A model generated the notes under the pieces. It saw nothing but the letters and a program-made list of their open reading frames with translations, did no database searches and was not told the origin of the DNA. Positions 23,746-36,310 of a stretch of 64,000 nucleotides of DNA are shown here, in pieces. A program made the translations under genes and the position numbers. Position 1 is the first letter of the stretch, and each line of letters opens with the position of its first letter. The stretch lies in NCBI RefSeq assembly GCF_019059575.1, contig NW_024881534.1, positions 1,306,501 to 1,370,500 of the forward strand, read 5' to 3'. This stretch comes from Amphibalanus amphitrite. Taxonomy: Eukaryota; Arthropoda; Thecostraca; Balanomorpha; Balanidae.

Positions 23746-26560
23746 ACTCAGCACTTACCACGTGACATGATAGGTAGCTACCGCTCCGTTTCGGTGGCCG
23801 GCCATGAGGTCGGTGGCATCCTTTTATCATTTTTTTGCATCCCGTTCCGTTCCGATACGGATACGGATTCCCCCGCCCCGGGCCGGCCGCCGCCCATGGA
23901 CGCGGCGCAGCGCGTGTGAATGGTTAGTTGCACGCTTTTTATTGCGATGTTGCGTATTATGCTGCGTAGTGCACATCGTTCCGTTAGGGGTGCCCTAATC
24001 AGTGACCCTTTTTCTAGTCTCATGTAGTGCACCGTTCCTTTCGAAGAGTTGCGCTGACACCGTTTCCATTTTCACTATGCGTAATGAGTACAAACTATCG
24101 CTGGCCGTTCCGGCGTTCGGGCCGGGAGATTTCCGGCGTATGTCATGCTGCATAGTGCGACTGCAATTGCATACTCAATGCTGCGTCCCGTTCCGTGTGC
24201 TCAGAGCAAAGGCACCATTTCCAGTATCATCCCGGCCATTGTCATATCTGTTGAAAATGGAAAGCTCAAAGCTATACTGTGTACACTGTACAAATATTAC
24301 CAGGTCAGATGCGAACGAAAACTACATACTTATATTGCCGCATATTATCTCAAATATACAGTAATCTTGGAAGCAGTGCTGCCATATTGTAGGCGCAAAA
24401 CGTCCCAGAGGCCAGAACACATGAGTTATACGGTTTCTGGTTCCATAGCGATCAGTTACGTCAACAAACTGCCCATCAGGGTATCATGATTACCTAAGAT
24501 TTTATGTCTGACAGTGTCACAGTGATGACCACGCCTCACGCATTACACAGTCTGAGTCAACTGCACTAAATCAATAATACAGGACGACCGAATGATACCT
24601 TTTGCAACGGCAACGACAGGTTCCTTGCTACTTCCTTTGCTTAAAAAAGAAAGAAAACTTCTCCACATGGCAAATTACACTACACCAGACCAGATACCTT
24701 GACCAGTGACTAGAACCAAATCCTGCATATATGGAGAGCTGACTCACCCGCCCCTCCCCCACCCTTCTTAAGATATGACAACAGATTTCAACAGAATCAT
24801 TGCATCTTCTGCTTCTTAAGGACCTAGTTCGCTCGCATGATGGCGACTGGCGTCGCGAGGATGGAGGTCCGCGGATGATCTTCTTTAGGAGAAATATACA
24901 GGCAGAAGGACCGTCCTGGATCCGTGCCAGTAAGCATGAGTAGGAACTTAGCAGATGCTGACGGTAATATCTGCTGTCTGCATCTGAAACGGAAAGAAAG
25001 GCATTGATTTAAGGCTAGGAGAAGGATGGCCACTGGACAGTCATTCAATTGTGACAATGCATTTTGACTTGTGAGGAAAATGAAATCTCACTGGTTGAAG
25101 TAGGTATTTTGCTGTATGAGAGACAAGGGTGATTCTTAAATTCATTAGTCTCAATCAAACACAAATGTTGGGATAAAATGGGACGGATTTAGAAACACTT
25201 AGCGATCAGATGTTAAAGTTATAATTCTGCCGTAGATCATCCTTACCTATTTGCATCGTCTTTTTCGGTTAGTTTTGGTGGTCAGGAATGGTATGTTCTT
25301 TTATTATCAGCCAGCGTAGCGTTACGCCTTTATTGCGAAAGTGATATAGGTTTTCACTTGTTTTTTTTTCTCATCCTAGATTTTTTGGTCATCATCGTCA
25401 CACCCAACCAAAATCCAATTTTAGAACACTGAAGTGGCTAGAAAGGTCAGTGTCAGTGGCGGTGGAACACCTTCAATTAGGGAGGGGGGGGGGGGGGGAA
25501 TGCCGACTTTTGGTCCCATTCTTTCCATGCAACGCCCATAGGACTAATGTTAAAATGTCAAAATCAAAGGGGGTACGGTGCCCCGCCCCCCCCCCCCTTT
25601 CGCCGCCAATGGGAGGGGCATGGGTTTACTCGTATAGCACAAATCAATGATCGACCCAGTATGATCACACAAAGTGATTGTCAAGCGTAGTACGCAAGGT
25701 GTAACGACTTCAGTGATTGATAGGGTAGGGGTCATAGACCACAAGGGCCATCGAGTTATGATTTGAGGAATGGTGCAGTAATATCGTTTTACAAATGCTC
25801 CATTGACTTGCACCGTGCAGCTTCTTCAATCTTATTGTGAGTAGAAAGTGCATGCTATATGCGTAAATGGTGCATGTTTATTGCTAGTTCTTGTCACTTG
25901 ATATTTCTCGAAATATGTTTATAATGGCACTAAGTGATCTCTTAGTGTTCTGTGTTTAGGTCTATCATATTGCATTGTTTAGCAATGTGAGCAATTAAGT
26001 TTTGGAAAGGAAAAAATCAACAGTACCTTAGTGCTGTAGATTACTTTAGATGCTGAAGCCACTTTCAATAGTTGCAGTCAGAAAGAACACCCACTTTCCG
26101 CCAAGTCGTACTCACCTGAAAACAGAGAAACGAATGCGTCACAAAGTATAGTAGCATAGCATGGGCGCATGCGATTAATGAACATGGCCTGAGAATCATA
26201 AATTGTTAGTGAAATTACAAATGCCATAATGGGTTAGCAACAACGTCAAATGCAGCCAATAGCTTCTTTGCAGCTCTAACCCACTCATAGAGGACATTTG
26301 AACTTGAATCGGAGTCAATGTTATTTATCATTGAAATTGCTGTCGGATTGCCTTCTCAAGCCGTATACGACGTAATAAATAAGAACTGACTGAACGTTGA
26401 AGAAATCACAAAACATTCACTTTTCACACCCTGTTATGTCAATATTGTCAATGTCCTAATCATTTTCCACCAGGATATCTCACCTCCCCCGGCCCCCATA
26501 CACACACACACACACACTCATATCATACACCTGGCGTCGGTAAGTTCAAAGCCGGTAGCC
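23746..26560. other. Non-coding stretch with isolated G- and C-runs
   Basis: A long G-run (25484-25498) and a C-run (25586-25597) about 90 bases apart could be the hairpin arms of a decayed element. A (CA)n run lies at about 26500-26517. No gene was recognised. Confidence 0.45.
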
Positions 26561-26689
26561 GTCGGTTCTCAGTACAGACCCCACCCCCACCCCACCCCCC
26601 GCCCGCCACAGCACCCAAACCGCAGGGGCCGGCCGAGTTGGCCACACTTCAACAGCCGCGCTGCGTCAATCCCGCACACAGAGAGCGCG

Positions 26690-26953
26690 GCGCCGTGGAG
26701 TATTTTCGGCACCCCAAGTATTCCGCGAAACATACTGCCCCGGCCGCCGCTCTTTGGCGCACTACAGCGACCACCAGATGAAACTTTACCGAGGCGGGTA
26801 AAGAAACTATCGTCTTTTACCGAGGCGGGTAAAAGACGATTCTGTGCTAGAGCGCCGGCGCTGCACAACCAGCTGCCACCCGAACTGGTTTCGCTCAGTG
26901 GACAGGGCTTCAAATGCGCCTTAAAACGACGAATGCTGTCTTCTATTACCTGA
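26690..26953 (+). pseudogene. C-terminal remnant of a non-LTR retrotransposon reverse-transcriptase ORF
   Basis: The plus frame ending at TGA 26951-26953 contains FCARAPALHNQLPPELVSL and then FKCALKRRML. The pattern 'RAP.LWN.LPPE...F K..LK..L' is the usual end of the ORF2 reverse transcriptase in CR1/RTE/L2-type LINEs; here H replaces the usual W of LWN. The endonuclease and polymerase domains are absent, so the copy is 5'-truncated, as most LINE insertions are. A ~24-base segment (tttaccgaggcgggtaaa) is duplicated in tandem at about 26785-26837. An (AAATAC)n tail follows about 170 bases downstream. Clade assignment is uncertain. Confidence 0.55.
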
Positions 26954-27149
26954 TTTGACGCCGTGTATGAGAGTGTGGATGTGTGTGACTGGTGACATGC
27001 ATGTTGGTGTGCCGTTGCACCTGTAATTGTATGTATGAGTGAATATTTTTATCCTTTCTACCATGCATGTGACATTGTGACGCGGAGCCAGAAAAGCCAC
27101 TGCTGCTGTGGAGTGCTCTTTAAATACAAATACAAATACAAATACAAAC
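26954..27149 (+). mobile_element. LINE 3' UTR and (AAATAC)n tail
   Basis: GT-rich 3' sequence after the ORF stop is followed by four to five AAATAC units (27121-27149). LINEs of several clades end in short tandem repeats instead of poly(A), which fixes the element's 3' end and orientation (plus). Confidence 0.55.
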
Positions 27150-27489
27150 TAATGTGTGATGGGGTGTTACTGACAAAAAAGGAAATGCCAGACTCTTTGA
27201 CCGTAACGTCAACTGGCAAGATGCCCGAACTCCGAAATAGCACCATAAGCACTTATATTGCAAGGGAGAACAGATGTTCGAGATTGATGCTAATTGCTCA
27301 ATGTTCACCGATCAAGTGTCTTGATGAAAAAAAAACATCGTTATGTGCTTTTGAGGCAATACAAAATTTCATTCATTGCAAACGCAGAAGATTCTACGAT
27401 ACACTCAAACTCAGTGTCCAACAATGTGCTGTGAAAACTTTCATATCGCTATGTAATATCTAACGGTAGGGGAGACGCGGTGGCGCGGG

Positions 27490-27560
27490 CACCGAGCGCC
27501 TATAGATAGACTGTGCCGCAAGACACCGGGGCCCAGCGGCACAGTCTAACCTGCCCGTGG
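27490..27560. repeat. Hairpin AGACTGTGCCGC...GCGGCACAGTCT
   Basis: A perfect 12-base stem around a ~16-base loop, in a GC-rich ~110-base block. The stem words match the hairpin inside the 160-bp repeats at 45.2 and 46.5 kb, so this may be a distant relative of that short repeat. Confidence 0.5.
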
Positions 27561-27868
27561 GCTTCACCGCCGGGAGGCAGCGTGTGGATATGCAACTGCT
27601 GTTGAGCTCAGATGCCTGAGATGTACCCGATCGATACATTTCCTGGAATGGAATGTTTCAATAAATATCACTGATAAGAGAAAGTTGGAAAAAAATCGCC
27701 TGTGGCCTAGATAACGGGGGATATTGGCTGCACTAGATTAACTAGCCCATCTTCGCTATCAGCTGCTGTCATCCAGCTGTCGTTATTTGCATAAAAAACA
27801 GCATCAACAGGGCAATGACTAGCAGCATCTCATTTTAGCTCATCATCGAAATGCCACACCCTGATATA

Positions 27869-29041
27869 GGGGAGAGTGGGGAAAGATGCCCAGGGTTTTA
27901 CTATGTCAGATTTTATTCGAAAATGACGATCGGAAAGCAAAAACTTGGAGTTTCAACGGAAGCCGACATCATTTTTCTCCAAAAATATCACACTTTCGTG
28001 CCTGAAATATGATAACTTTTTTTGCTATTAAGCATTTCCCTGAAGAAGTGAAAGGGGGCATCTTACCCCACAGGGTGGGAAAGACGCCCCCTGGCGTTGG
28101 GTAAGATGCCCCCTGCACTATAAGTGACATAAATGGGCACGTGAATCGCCTGAACAAATCAGCAGTCCCTTCGAGCCTGCAGTAGACACCAAACGTCATC
28201 GTAAGGGCCCTCAAAAGTAGTCATAAGGGGCTTCAGAGGTCATCGTTAGAGCCATCATAGTCCAGCCCGGCCAAACAAGCCTCCGTGGTGGCGTTCGGAG
28301 ACCACTGTGGGGCCCTTGTAGGTCTTCATGATGCTTGAGGGCCCTCGAGCCCATCGTGTGGACCCCAGATGCCAGCGCGGCCCGTGGAGCCAACGTGGGA
28401 GCCCTCAAAGGATGTCGTGAGGGGCCCTGGAGCCAATAATGGGGCCCACAGAGGCCGTCGTGAGGGCTCTCAGAGTCAGATGCCGCCCAAAAAGTCGTAT
28501 GGGCCGAGAGACCGGCATGGGGAGCACCCGACCGTACTGGACTCTCAATAGTCCCAGATCGGGTTTTGTCTCTAATCACAAGTATGTAATAAATGATTTG
28601 ACGGGATGCTTGAAGGACAGCCTACGAATTTAGGGGGGCGTCTTTCCCCATCAGGACAGGGGGCATCTTACCCCAAGGTACCGAAGTAACATTAAATCAG
28701 TACAATTTGTTAGCCATAAAACTTCACCCTGAAATAAACTGTTTGGGACGCAGTACACGCATGTTAATGTATCACGACTATAGCAAGGAACGCAAAAATT
28801 ATCTACCTTCTTTGATATTTACAATGTTTTGACACCAAAATATTTTTTGAAAGCAGCAAATAAAAAACATGCAATCACCAGCCAGCCGTTGCCCAACTGA
28901 GCTTCGCAAATTTTTGTGCAGTTAACAAGGCAGGCTTCCGCTTTACGCTAAGAACATTAATTTCCAGGTTCGATTCTTTGTTTCGCCGCTAGAGGGGGTG
29001 GGGCGTCTTTCCCACCCTGGGCATCTTACCCCACTCTCCCC
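27869..29041. mobile_element. Inverted-repeat DNA element I with GGGGCATCTTACCCC-type boxes
   Basis: The termini are GGGGAGAGTGGGGAAAGATG and the complement of CATCTTACCCCACTCTCCCC. TA lies on both sides (27867-27868 and 29042-29043), which fits a TA target duplication. Boxes such as GGGGGCATCTTACCCC and GGGCGTCTTTCCC repeat in both orientations at about 28047-28115, 28634-28675 and 29000-29040. Between them, about 28200-28500, is a degenerate ~30-base repeat (GGGCCCTC / GAGCC / TCGTG words). It encodes no protein that I recognise. The superfamily is undetermined. Confidence 0.75.
28200..28500. repeat. Degenerate ~30-bp minisatellite inside element I
   Basis: Loose units of the form 'gggccctc-agcc--cgtggg' repeat about ten times with many differences. 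Frames through it are repetitive and not gene-like. Confidence 0.55.
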
Positions 29042-31630
29042 TACATACTAAGCGGTCAAAGGGCGCTGTCCTAGTTATATTATTTTAGACACAGATGTCA
29101 GCACAAGCTGCACCCCGCTTCGCAATGGCATTCCAACCGCGGTCATTCATCAACCGTTCACCACCCCTCCCTCCTCCCTTCCACTGCAAATGTGCAGAGG
29201 GAGGAGAGGTGCTCAGTACAGATTTATCAAGGTGTTGGTTTCCCCCTCTGGTACGCGATTGGCCATCTACTTTCCTGATTTACGACTGCATATTACAACA
29301 CAAGTGTCTCGAAACCGCAAAATATGTACAGAGCGCATGGCAACACATGCAACATGCCACAGTGCTTCTCATGCCATTGTAATTTAGTATCCTTGTGGAT
29401 CAAAGGCGTAAAAAATTGTCGGTTGGTAGCTCGGGTAAAGTTGCACCTTTTGCAATAACAGGCATGCATGGTGCAAGTCTCGATAAATAATTGATCTCGA
29501 AAGGAAAGATTTGATGTGCAATGCTCGACTAAAATGCAATAATTCACTGAAATTTATTTTTCCGATCAAAATTAATTAAAGCTATGCCTTGACTGGTGAC
29601 CCCCAAATAACCTAATTTCAGCTTTCGTTTTCACCAACAAGATGATTAAAGAGCATCTACGTCTGACGGTGTTGTGTTGCAGATCATGCTATTACCTGGG
29701 AAGAAATAACTCAACTGTTATGCCTATAAAGCAAAACAAAATGCATGACTCAAATCGCGACGCCAGGGCCCGGTATAGAGTTGACCGCGAATCCAGTATC
29801 GGGCTGCGGTCTGGAACCACCGCATCCGTCACGCACACAGCAGCCTTCCTGTATGTTTATACACTTCCTGGAACTACCAGTAGCCCGTCGGTAGAGGTTC
29901 ACTGAGCCGCCATGGAACGGGCACTCGTGACTCACGGCTCAATCGTGAGCTGGTTAGCCCCCCCCCCCCGGCCACCCCTTCCCGGTATGCTGGCGGCACG
30001 CCACGGAGGAAACTTGTCGGATTGGCGGGTAGAACGTGTTGTGATAGTCAATGACATAACGGGTTGGAGCGTGACTGACAGAAATGTCAGGATGCATGAC
30101 CAGCATTAGACTTGAATTGGATTCGCTGAAGATAAAAGCCCATCAGTATTACCAGTGACTGGGCAGCATAATGCTTACGCTGTGGTTGACTGACGAAACG
30201 TTTTTGAATTTTATGGATCTCGATATTTACCCTCCATCTTCACGCTTTTCAGCAAATCACAGTATGTATGAACATTGTACTGTGTACACCTACGCGAGTG
30301 AAAGCCATCGCTCGTCGGTGCACCCTATATAGCGGATGCCACGCTCTCAGCATCCGACCCAGAACCGTCCGCGCCGGCGCCATCCATGAAAAACGACCCC
30401 TGAGCAGCACGGCCGCCGCCCGTGGGAGGGAGCCGCAGGTCATGGCCAGTTAGATTCACCCGATAGCCGACCTAATGACTGCGGCCAACCGATCACATCA
30501 TCCATCGAGCGGGTTCCATCCATTCTGCCAGCCTCTGCCGCATAGTCCGCGCCGCCGCGGCGCCGGGCGCCCGCCAGCTCCCGACTAAATCTGCAGCTAA
30601 TGAGGCCATATGGAATCTCTATCAGTGGAGTGGAACATGCGCCTGACTGCGATTTCGGTCATGGAAGAAAGAATGGCGCCGTTTGGAGATGGTTGAGGGC
30701 GTCGTTTGCTGAGGAATGACTCCTACTGTCGGGTGATGACAGGATTGAGACAGGCGACCCCAGGGAGTCCCGACAGGTGAATTGAGGGGACGGCGATGAT
30801 GTCGTGGAGAGGCTGACATCGACTCAAAGAACAAAGGAGGTCAGATGGAACGCGGAACGGCTGAGCGGTGCCGGGAGATGGGGTGGAAAAAGGAGGTCGC
30901 AGCAAACAAAGGACGCTGTACACGAGAGAAGCGCACAAAGCGAGACAAGAAAGCTGAGCATAGAGTGAAAAAGAAACGGAATCGTGCTGAGGACGCCATT
31001 CCGCTGGGAGAAGGCTAAGGAATCAGAGGATATACGAGTGACTGGCTAATTTGTTTCCGCAAATAACATTGAACACTGGTCATACGGGTTCAGGTCGACA
31101 AGTTTTTCATCTATATCACATCCCAGTCTCTGCAACAGCTTATCAGTTTAAATTAAGGTTTGTGCTTCAAGCTACAGTTCGGGATGACTAATGCAAACAA
31201 AAAACATATCTAACATGCGTTTTTTATCCACTGGCTAAGGGTAAGCAAACAACCTACCGGCTACCAAAAAACGTTGACACAATCAATGATCCACATTGCA
31301 TTACACATTTGCTCACCATACTCGAATAAAAAGTACAGTCTGCCTGTTGGTAGTGGATTCTACCAAGCAAGACAGATCATTGAGCAGAAACATTTAGCCT
31401 TGAGCTATTACACATAATATAAGCAAAAAGATAGGTCACTGAGATAAAAAGTACGCTGTGGAGTCGTTTGTGGGTGTCGCTAATATTTGGAATGTGGGTG
31501 TGGAGTCGCTAATATTTGGAATGGCACTGTGTTCCGACTGGTATCACCTTACAACCGCGCCGACAGCTATGTCTGCCGTCAACTCTTCATGCTCCTTCCA
31601 TCAAAGGTAATTCACGCATCACTGAACCAA

Positions 31631-31660
31631 TGACGTCACTATGTCACACCAGTGACGTCA
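31631..31660. promoter_or_regulatory. Paired CRE sites beside a GC-rich block
   Basis: TGACGTCA at 31631-31638 and 31653-31660. A G-rich strip and an E-box (CACGTG, about 31792) follow within 140 bases. Promoter-like composition. Confidence 0.45.
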
Positions 31661-33381
31661 CAAAGGGACGGCTTTCTTCTCTCGGCGGAATAGTGGCGCT
31701 TTGATGACGGGAGACTCGGCACGGGTGGGGCTCATCAGAATGCGGCCCGGCCTCTCGGGAGGGGGAGGAGGTGAGGGGGAGGACACTTGAGCACGTGACT
31801 GTGCCGGAATATTGACGGATGGGTGCGGAAAATTGACGGCGTGTCTGAGGGGCTATGTCTCAGCTGTTAGGCTCGGAGCTGTGATATCCCACAACGAATG
31901 ATTCTTTCAGACATGTAATTAAACAAAATAAGCATCATATGGTGTTATTAAGCATCCGATGGAATATAAATGATACAGGCTATATTGTAAATTTTTAAGT
32001 GAATCAATATCTGTGATATTGTATTTACGTGCTTCAATAGCTGAATGGTAGAAGATCTATTCGAAGTTAGGTACTGGTTCGAAGAGGCTGTCATCATATG
32101 ACAGTAATAAATTTATAGGTAACTAGCTATGCTGTTACTGTACCTACTAAGCCCGCAACCTCCGATCATGATGTTCCTATAACTATAATGGCGACACCAC
32201 AGGTCTACGAGTATACTTAGCAATAAAAAGGCTCAGTACATGTCTCGAGGTTCCGCAACCCTATTACAGCACGAAATTAAGCTGCATCCTCTCTGCAAAA
32301 TCAATTGCATGGGAGCCTTTCTCATGACTTCAAGCATTTTCTCAGAAACAAATAATATAACGATCGAACATGCATGTGAATATACGAGTAAAGCACAACT
32401 ACGTCGTATACCCAGCTGTTTTACACACGAATAAAACACCTTGTAATTTGATCGTCCCTTTCCTATGAATACTAAAACCTCGCCGGCCACCCCGCACCGA
32501 TTCCGCAGCTCTACTGGTTCGTGCGGCGCGTGAACTGGCCGCTCTACTATCCCATTACGCGCTGTCGTCTGCTGTCCTGCGCGTCTAATGCGGCGGTCGG
32601 CGTAGTGCGACCCTTATTAGTGCCGGCGTGAATGCCTAATACCGGTCATTGATCGGCAAATGGACGCCTGATGGAGCCCACTATCACTGTGGAACAATGC
32701 AGTCTCACGCAACAGGCAATAGTCCAAAGTGGTCCGACCCGTCCGATAGACATTTGGTGAAATAAAAATGATATTTATATGGCAAGTTGGATGCGGCTTT
32801 TTCAATATGGGTAATGAGCTCATGGCAAATGGTCAAGGTAGAAAAGTGCACGCATAGGGTTGGACATTATTGGCGTCGAACTAATGGTGTACTTAGCAGC
32901 TACAATCAGCTTAGCATAAATCGGCGACTGCAACACTAGATGTAAATCTTCGCAATAAATAGCAGAAGTTTGGACATCGGTTGACCCATAAACATTGATA
33001 TAGGCAGTCGTTAGTTTTCCCATGCCCTGCTGTGCTTCTGATATATCCGACAAGGCATCGGCAACGACCTCTGGAGATCAAATCTCTGAAAAGACTTGTC
33101 AAGCGGTAATGGACTTCGAGATCGGGAGTTTGTGACAATGCCTGTAGGTAAATCTGGCCTTGCTTCACCCGCCGATAAACAATCACATCTTTAGTCGCTC
33201 CAGATCGAAAACATTTGTCAGCGCAAGCAAATAACCGAATCTAAGGAGCACCGAAAGCGAAACCAGGCATTCAACAACCATGTCAAATTGCAAAGCACTC
33301 TCCATAGATTACAGACTGTCTCCATAGATTACACGCAGGCCCATGTCGTCCCCTATCTCCCTGTGTGTCCAAGTGCACAGA

Positions 33382-33440
33382 TGACGTCACACGAAGGGGC
33401 GGAGTCGGGGGCGGAGCCTGGCGCAACGGCCGCCATATTT
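33382..33440. promoter_or_regulatory. CRE, GC boxes and GCCGCCATATTTG
   Basis: TGACGTCA at 33382-33389 is followed by two GGGGCGGAG-type GC boxes and GGCCGCCAT (a YY1-like word). The combination is typical of a CpG promoter. No associated exon was recognised on either strand. Confidence 0.4.
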
Positions 33441-33534
33441 GAATTTGTTTTAACAGAATGTATTCTATATTTCGGGTTTCAGTCAATTGTTATCGATAGT
33501 TTTATGAACGGTTAGCTGTATTATAAGTGATTTA

Positions 33535-33652
33535 TCAAGAAAAAACACATATTCTGCTTGCAATTTCGATTTAAGTACGACCCGCGCCTAGATTCGAACG
33601 CACGATCTTTGGATTACGGCGCAAGCATCCTAACCACTACACTACCGCGGCG
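33535..33652 (-). mobile_element. tRNA-derived SINE head or tRNA pseudogene
   Basis: On the minus strand TAGTGTAGTGGTTAGGATGC (plus 33626-33645) is a good box A and D-arm, and CGTTCGAATC (33591-33600) is box B. Part of the acceptor stem pairs (CCGCG/CGCGG), but the T-stem and anticodon stem do not, so it is not a working tRNA. A TTTTTT terminator follows at about 33545-33540. Confidence 0.6.
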
Positions 33653-33884
33653 GCGTGGCGGCCGGCGGAAGGGGGGCTGCGGAGGCATGGGGGTTTTTTA
33701 CGCATTTTTGGAAAAACTAATGGGTTTAGTGAAAAACGCTTCTTAGATAATTCGAAGAAAAATGTCTCGGCTTTCCGATGATGCACTTAGTTTTGTGCTA
33801 GCTTTAGCAGAGTTTGTTCTACAGCGCTTCAAAAATCGCCCATTTGCATAGGACTTAAACGGGACTTCAAGACTTGCCCCCAGA

Positions 33885-33905
33885 TGACGTCACGAGCTGA
33901 CGTCA
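33885..33905. promoter_or_regulatory. Paired CRE sites
   Basis: TGACGTCA at 33885-33892 and 33898-33905, 13 bp apart. A TATA-rich strip (ggtatatggtatata) lies about 40 bases downstream. Confidence 0.45.
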
Positions 33906-34216
33906 CGATCAGGTAGAATCGCCGGACGACCCTACCTGGTATATGGTATATAGGGCCTTGGATTACACGTAGGCTGTCTCGGTCGATTATAGACCACACA
34001 CTAAGCCGCTGTGTAAACACAGAGCGACATCAAACGCAAGACGCCGCCGCTGGGAACCGTGCAGCGACCATCGGCGGATGCTCCGATAACAAAGATCAAT
34101 AAAGCACGATCAAGGTCCTAGAATCAAGAACAATCCCATGAACCATTAGTGGAAAGTCAGGAACTGGCTTTGTGTGGGCGGTACAGCACGTGACAGCAAA
34201 TAGTATAGCAAACGGT

Positions 34217-35261
34217 TTAACCCTCGCCGGCCGAGGGGGGGGGGGGGCGGGTGCCGCCCCCCCCCATAGGGTTTTTTTCGCGATAGCTCCGAACACGCTG
34301 GCGATAGAGAGCTGAAACTTGGCATACCTGACCTTTGATCCAAGCCGGATCTTTTGACACCAACCGCATTTTTGGGTCAGGTCAGGTCACTGACCTATGA
34401 CGTCATAAGTGAACCTCTGCACGGTCTTCAGATGTCGCAACTTCGCAACGCCCTCACTGCCAGAGGAGATGTCACAGGGAAATGAAACTTGCAGGATCTA
34501 GTATCCATTATGAGTCCCACAACTTGTATATCTCGGATTTTTCCTAAAGGTCATATGAGGTCAGGTCATTTTCGTGACCTCACCATTATAAGTCAATGGG
34601 GAAAAATTCAAACTGCTATTCTGGCGCCGGGAACGATCTCCAACTATCTCAAGCACACAGAATCGTGATTTGCTGCACTCCTTGCAAGGTTAGATGCGTC
34701 ACTTTTGCAATGTTGACCTTGCATGACGTCATTTATGACGTCATCAAGGTCAAATTAGTTTTTCGTCAATAACTCTTGATCAAATTGAGCTAGCGAGTCG
34801 GGAAAGGCACCAATGGACTCAGGAAGGCCTGCCGAATCGAATGATATGCAACATGACCTCTTTCGACCAACTTCGTGACCTGGGGGTGCTGACCTGGCCT
34901 TGACCTGAGGTCAACACCCCAAGTTGACCTGACCCGGACAAAAAGTATATCATTCGACGCGCCTGAGCGAGGCGAACACGATGCTGCCAAAATCGGCGCT
35001 CTGCGGCCGTTTTTTGCGAAGTTATTCACCAAAAACTGAACCGTACCCTGGGGCACTTGACCTGACCTCAGAGGTCACCGGTTGACCTAGGACCTTAAAA
35101 TCGGGTACCAATCTCTGCGTCTCGTAACGGCGCACACGCTCGTTTTTTCCGCGACGCGCTAGCTCCACCAGGGGCGAAACGGCGAGGGGGGGGGTCGTAC
35201 CCGCCCCCCCCCCCCTCGGCCGGCGCGTATGTAGAAAACCAATAGGTCCGGCGAGGGTTAA
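34217..35261. mobile_element. TTAA-flanked transposon, copy D
   Basis: TTAA at 34217-34220 and 35258-35261. The ends are CCCTCGCCGG and complement CCGGCGAGGG. A G-run, cgggtgccg loop and C-run follow the left end; the mirror structure lies at about 35184-35215. AGGTCA/TGACCT words are frequent, three TGACGTCA sites lie inside (34398-34405, 34724-34731, 34736-34743), and the TCGAATGATAT core shared with B and E is at about 34835-34965. It shares the GATACCCA/GGTCCTAGGTCA module with A in inverted orientation near 35085-35115. No transposase. Confidence 0.82.
34724..34743. promoter_or_regulatory. Paired CRE sites inside element D
   Basis: TGACGTCA at 34724-34731 and 34736-34743 (12 bp apart). 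Because they lie in a transposon, they may have been carried in rather than evolved in place. Confidence 0.4.
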
Positions 35262-35263
35262 CG

Positions 35264-35360
35264 GAGGGTGGCAGTGGATAGCGGGCGGAGGGCGGTGGCG
35301 GAGGCGGTGGCGGCGGTGGCGGCGGCGGCGGTGGCGGCGACGGCGGCGGTGAACTGCAGA
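35264..35360. repeat. (GGC/GGT)n trinucleotide repeat
   Basis: An imperfect GGC/GGT/GGA array directly after element D. It encodes Gly/Arg/Ala-rich frames that are artefacts. Confidence 0.85.
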
Positions 35361-36300
35361 AGGCGGTGCCGGGTGCGTGGCGGGGGTGGCAGAAGACGGC
35401 GGACGGTGTCGCTCGGCAGACAGCGGCGGATGGCCGAGGGTGGTCACATCGATTCCCGCTCGGGTGGCGCCAACAGCCCACTGAATGGCTCACTATCGCC
35501 GTGTCGGCCCCATTACCGAATGGCAGGCAGCACCATTGGGACAGATAGATGGATGATGCGCCCTAGGGACCGTCACACCACAGTCTGCCACTTCACTGAA
35601 GTTCTCCGCTCCAACGCAGCGGGCCGGAGCGCAGTGCGACTAGCCTTGAAAAAACTTGGTTTAATGCTTTTTTTAGTTTGATAGCTAGTCATGTCGGCAG
35701 CGTAACCGTCCATCTTTTTATGAATCTCGGCATGGTCCGCACAAGGTGCATATCAGTATGACCATGAAACAAAGTCAACACAAAGCATAGCTTTCGTCAA
35801 TAGAACTGATTCGTATTAGGACGTTACGTTTAGGACAGAAGCGTAGACGATTCTACACTCCCTGCGCATGAAAGAGAAGCCTCATATATTGACTTGGCAC
35901 CTTCTCGTCTAGATATGATTATAGCTTTAGAATGATAGCCTGTCTAATCCTTTAGAGGCATCCAGGAAATTAGAGAATGGGAAGCTTTAGCAGACACTAA
36001 TTTTCTCCTTTATGTGGGAGAGCGAAATATGTCGGCTTTGCCGAAGCCGTGAAATTACTGAACCAGCTCGTTTCAGTAATTGATTTATTGCAAAAATAAC
36101 AAAGCAAACTAACATTTCCACAGGCTGTCCATTTTCTTCTACATTCTAAGTTCTGAGCACTCCTTTGTACTTTGCTAACATAAGATGATGTAGCAAAACG
36201 CTTGCGGTAATCATGAATTAAAATTAGTCTATAGATTAATTTATAATAGATTAAAATGTCAAAACCATGGTCTCGTTTAATTGCGTCAAAAGTCTGGCAT
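35361..36300. other. Non-coding stretch
   Basis: Nothing recognised beyond the GC-rich left edge. Confidence 0.5.
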
Positions 36301-36310
36301 TTGTTGGCTT

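Larger units (their letters stand above)
29042..33534. other. Non-coding stretch with small repeats and CRE sites
   Basis: It contains a 29-bp tandem pair (GTCGCTAATATTTGGAATG at 31476 and 31505), a GC-rich stretch at about 30340-30570, and the CRE sites listed separately. No gene was recognised. Confidence 0.5.

Noticed and set aside
26569-26913. 114-codon minus-strand frame
   Set aside because: It is the shadow of the plus-strand LINE remnant, whose C-terminal motif is recognisable.
33575-33655. A working tRNA gene
   Set aside because: Box A and box B are present, but the T-stem and anticodon stem do not pair, so I call it a SINE or pseudogene.
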